Shown: one piece after another, positions 6,108 through 7,709 of the stretch | Layout of the letters: each line of letters opens with the position of its first letter | Position numbering within the stretch: the stretch's first letter is position 1 | Origin: Spirochaetales bacterium | GTDB taxonomy: Bacteria; Spirochaetota; Spirochaetia; DSM-27196; PWMO01 | Reading direction: 5' to 3' | DNA: 7,709 bases | NCBI GenBank assembly: GCA_007130025.1 | Contig: SLTF01000433.1 | Coordinates: 1-7,709, forward strand | Notes under the pieces: model-generated | What the model was told of the DNA's origin: nothing | Databases searched by the model: none | The model's input: the letters and a program-made list of their open reading frames with translations, nothing else | Translations under genes and position numbers: made by a program

Positions 6108-6524
6108 TCAGAACCGGATGTTGAATGTGGTGGTTTCCTGAAACCTCCGGGTGACCTCTTCGCTGTCCTGAAGGCTCACCCACGAGGGATGCCCGGGACT
6201 GCTGTGAACAAAGAGCCGCACGTGGGAGAACTCTCCACCCCGGAATACCACTTCCATGTACGGAACGCTTCGGGAGTTCGCGAAGACGATCTCCGCCTGT
6301 CCGGCGGGGGTGAACCACGTGTGAGGAATCAACGCTTCCGCGATGCGAAAGTTGCTGACGTTGTACTCGATTTTGTAGCCAAGCCGATGCGTGAATACCC
6401 GCTCGACGTAGACCGTCTTGATGAAGATATCCGACATCTGGATCTCGGCGTGTACCGCCGCGCCATGAGCGAGAAAGAGCCCGAACAGACACACGAACGC
6501 GAACATTCTCTTCAGTTGTCTCAC
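6108..6524 (-). CDS. Small exported protein of unknown function with Sec signal peptide
   Basis: Predicted 138-residue precursor. MRQLKR is a basic start, FAFVCLFGLFLAHGAA a hydrophobic core, and AVHA before EIQ a signal peptidase I site, cleaving near residue 26. The mature part, about 112 residues, has no further membrane segment. It is rich in aromatic and beta-prone stretches such as IKTVYVERVFTHRLGYKIEYNVSNF, AEIVFANSRSVPYMEVVFRGGEF and HVRLFVHSSPGHPSWVSL, suggesting a compact beta-rich periplasmic or surface protein. There is no lipobox and no cysteine in the mature part. The start is GTG at 6524, supported by a perfect AGGAGG six bases upstream and a good promoter. I do not recognise a named family, though the style recalls small conserved proteins of spirochaetes. 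It precedes the DHH phosphoesterase gene and probably shares its transcript. Confidence 0.82.
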   Translation of the reverse strand: MRQLKRMFAFVCLFGLFLAHGAAVHAEIQMSDIFIKTVYVERVFTHRLGYKIEYNVSNFRIAEALIPHTWFTPAGQAEIVFANSRSVPYMEVVFRGGEFSHVRLFVHSSPGHPSWVSLQDSEEVTRRFQETTTFNIRF

Positions 6525-6552
6525 CGCCGTCCTCCTGAGGGTTGACTCTCAC

Positions 6553-6581
6553 AGTATACGCGTTCAGCCGCCATGATGCAA
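6553..6581 (-). promoter_or_regulatory. Promoter of the secreted-protein / phosphoesterase unit
   Basis: On the minus strand TTGCAT (6581-6576), a 17-bp spacer and a strong -10 TATACT (6558-6553) precede the GTG at 6524. The start would be near 6546, giving a leader of about 22 bases with the AGGAGG ribosome binding site. No other promoter is evident for the downstream DHH gene, which supports a two-gene transcript. Confidence 0.65.
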
Positions 6582-6588
6582 CGATTGA

Positions 6589-6644
6589 TCGGATGATTTC
6601 GCGGCCATCCGTTTGCACGAAAGGCCGCGTGTTCGTTCATCCGA
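6589..6644 (-). terminator. Nested inverted repeat at the end of the ornithine carbamoyltransferase gene
   Basis: Outer arms TCGGATGA (6589-6596) and TCATCCGA (6637-6644) and inner arms CGCGGCC (6600-6606) and GGCCGCG (6623-6629) form a long interrupted stem with a 16-base loop. The stop codon of the upstream gene (6639-6637) lies within the outer arm. No U-tract follows on the minus strand, so it is a poor classical terminator. It may act with Rho or protect the mRNA 3' end. Confidence 0.45.
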
Positions 6645-7596
6645 GTTCCGAAGGGGCAAGCATCGTCGCGAGCATGACCGCCTTGATCGTGTGTTTGCGG
6701 TTCTCAGCCTGATCCCAGATCCGCGACCGCGGCCCGTCCATGACTTCGGAGGTTACTTCGTTTCCACGCACGGCCGGAAGACAGTGCAGGAAGATGGTGG
6801 ACGCTTTGCCGGTTTGGTTCATGAGGTCGGCGGTTACGCGGTACGGTGTCAACAGTGCAATGCGCTCCGCGCTTTTTGCCTCTTCGCCCATGGACACCCA
6901 AACATCGGTATAGACCGCATCGCTCCTGGGAAGAACCTCGGCAGGATCCGAGGAGACGATGATCTCGGCTCCGCTTTCCTCAGCGTAGTTCTTTGCCTCG
7001 AGCACGGTATCACGATCAGGGTGCAGCGACTCTGGCGCGGCCACCGAGAAGTGGGTTCCCACCTTGGCGCAGGCAATCATCAGCGAACGCGCCACGTTGT
7101 TCCGGCCGTCGCCTACGTAGGTGATGGACTTCCCGGAAAGGCCACCGGTTGCTTCCCGCAGCGTCTGCAGATCGGCGAGCACCTGCGTCGGGTGGTAAAG
7201 ATCGGTGAGCCCGTTGTAGACCGGCACGCCCGAGTGCGTCGCGAGTGCATCGACCATCTCCTGGGCAAAGCCGCGAAATTCGATGGCGTCAAACATTCGT
7301 CCGAGAACTCGGGCGGTGTCTTCGACCGTTTCTTTCACGCCCAGGTGGATGTCATTGGACGAGAGAAAGACCGGGTAACCGCCCTCTTCGCCAAAGGCCG
7401 TTTCAAACGCACAGCGGGTACGGGTGGAGAGCTTCTCAAAGAGCAGCGCGATGGTCTTGCCCCGGAAGCGTTGATGTACTTCACCGGCGCGGCGCTGAGC
7501 CTTTACTCGATCGGCCAGATCAATCAGAAAGAGGATCTCCGCTTTTGAATAGTGCTTGAGGGTGAGAAGCGACCGTCCCTTGAGGTTCACCGCCAT
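6637..7596 (-). CDS. argF: Ornithine carbamoyltransferase
   Basis: Cytoplasmic enzyme joining carbamoyl phosphate and ornithine to citrulline, in arginine synthesis, or running in reverse in the arginine deiminase pathway. The 319-residue product has the carbamoyl-phosphate site STRTR (57-61) and HPTQ (135-138). It also has the ornithine-specific markers DVWVSMGE (231-238) and HCLPA (271-275), and C-terminal AENRKHTIKAVM. GDGRNN (162-167) and the C-terminal wording resemble the E. coli ArgF / catabolic ArcB branch. However, the segment between HCLPA and AENR is about 20 residues shorter than in those enzymes. Anabolic and catabolic roles cannot be separated here, since no other arginine gene is in the window. 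The ATG at 7596 follows AAGGAG with six bases of spacing. A longer frame to 7653 would start in the promoter's -35 box. It has its own strong promoter and a hairpin at its stop. Confidence 0.96.
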   Translation of the reverse strand: MAVNLKGRSLLTLKHYSKAEILFLIDLADRVKAQRRAGEVHQRFRGKTIALLFEKLSTRTRCAFETAFGEEGGYPVFLSSNDIHLGVKETVEDTARVLGRMFDAIEFRGFAQEMVDALATHSGVPVYNGLTDLYHPTQVLADLQTLREATGGLSGKSITYVGDGRNNVARSLMIACAKVGTHFSVAAPESLHPDRDTVLEAKNYAEESGAEIIVSSDPAEVLPRSDAVYTDVWVSMGEEAKSAERIALLTPYRVTADLMNQTGKASTIFLHCLPAVRGNEVTSEVMDGPRSRIWDQAENRKHTIKAVMLATMLAPSELG

Positions 7597-7625
7597 GAGG
7601 TTCTCCTTGCGTTGGATGTGCGCGG

Positions 7626-7653
7626 AGTATACCACAAACCCGATATCGGTCAA
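7626..7653 (-). promoter_or_regulatory. Strong extended -10 promoter of ornithine carbamoyltransferase
   Basis: On the minus strand TTGACC (7653-7648), a 16-bp spacer ending in TGG, and TATACT (7631-7626) make a strong sigma-70 promoter with an extended -10. The start would be near 7619, leaving a leader of about 22 bases that contains the AAGGAG site. Confidence 0.75.
7640..7649. promoter_or_regulatory. 10-bp palindrome in the promoter spacer
   Basis: CCGATATCGG is a perfect palindrome filling half of the spacer and overlapping the -35 box of the ornithine carbamoyltransferase promoter. The position suits a repressor site, but it is short and does not match a known arginine box. Confidence 0.25.
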
Positions 7654-7662
7654 ACCGAAAAA

Positions 7663-7709
7663 TCTGCCTCGAAGCTTGGTGAAAGATCGGGGAGACGAAA
7701 GCAGGCAGA
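7663..7709 (-). terminator. Possible terminator of a gene beyond the right edge
   Basis: AAGCAGGCAGA at the right edge (7699-7709) can pair with TCTGCCT (7663-7669) and GCTT (7674-7677), with a four-base bulge. Read on the minus strand, the structure is followed by TTTTT. The loop is long (about 21 bases) and the structure is cut by the window edge, so this is tentative. Confidence 0.3.

Noticed and set aside
5569..6141. 190-residue plus-strand open frame over the phosphoesterase gene
   Set aside because: Antisense to all the DHH motifs; no start signal or domain.
6046..6618. 507-residue version of the phosphoesterase
   Set aside because: The first 191 residues are an out-of-frame reading of the secreted-protein gene, which has a promoter, ribosome site and signal peptide of its own.
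6613..7548. 311-residue plus-strand open frame
   Set aside because: Antisense shadow of ornithine carbamoyltransferase, whose STRTR, HPTQ, SMG and HCLPA motifs are on the minus strand.
1..7709. CRISPR array, rRNA, riboswitch or insertion sequence
   Set aside because: No regularly spaced repeats, conserved RNA core or transposase was seen on either strand.

Overview
This is a GC-rich bacterial window. It holds six protein genes on the minus strand (one cut by the left edge), one on the plus strand and one tRNA. The mix suggests a free-living member of the Spirochaetota: a small secreted protein of unknown function beside a DHH phosphoesterase, a sigma-factor-like protein with an atypical layout, PepF, and a family I pyrophosphatase. 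That placement is a judgement from sequence style, not a database result.

Left end (1-1298): a tyrosine recombinase/integrase is cut by the window edge and is transcribed leftward, away from tRNA-Leu(GAG). The 3' end of the tRNA faces the integrase. This is the usual layout at the boundary of an integrative element inserted in a tRNA gene, so a prophage or island probably extends to the left beyond base 1. Between the two lie paired 9-bp repeats (candidate integrase arm sites) and a strong hairpin terminator. The tRNA has its own promoter, whose -35 box sits in a 15-bp tandem repeat directly after pepF.

Centre (1299-3964): pepF (oligoendopeptidase F, minus) and ppa (inorganic pyrophosphatase, plus) are transcribed divergently from a short region with a perfect 10-bp-arm dyad. 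The likely ppa promoter puts its transcription start at or next to the ATG, so the mRNA may be leaderless. Ppa has an unusual basic tail of about 60 residues.

Right half (4002-7653): four minus-strand genes. In transcription order they are an ornithine carbamoyltransferase gene with a strong extended -10 promoter; a small signal-peptide protein gene with its own promoter; a DHH/DHHA1 phosphoesterase gene 62 bases further on, probably co-transcribed; and a sigma-like gene with an excellent ribosome binding site, a -24/-12-like promoter and a 13-bp palindrome. The sigma-like gene converges with ppa.

Most of the window is housekeeping: peptide turnover, pyrophosphate hydrolysis, short-RNA or nucleotide turnover, and arginine/ornithine metabolism. 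The least explained parts are the sigma-like protein with its promoter, the secreted protein/phosphoesterase pair, and the integrase-tRNA junction. No gene-free stretch exceeds 300 bases.
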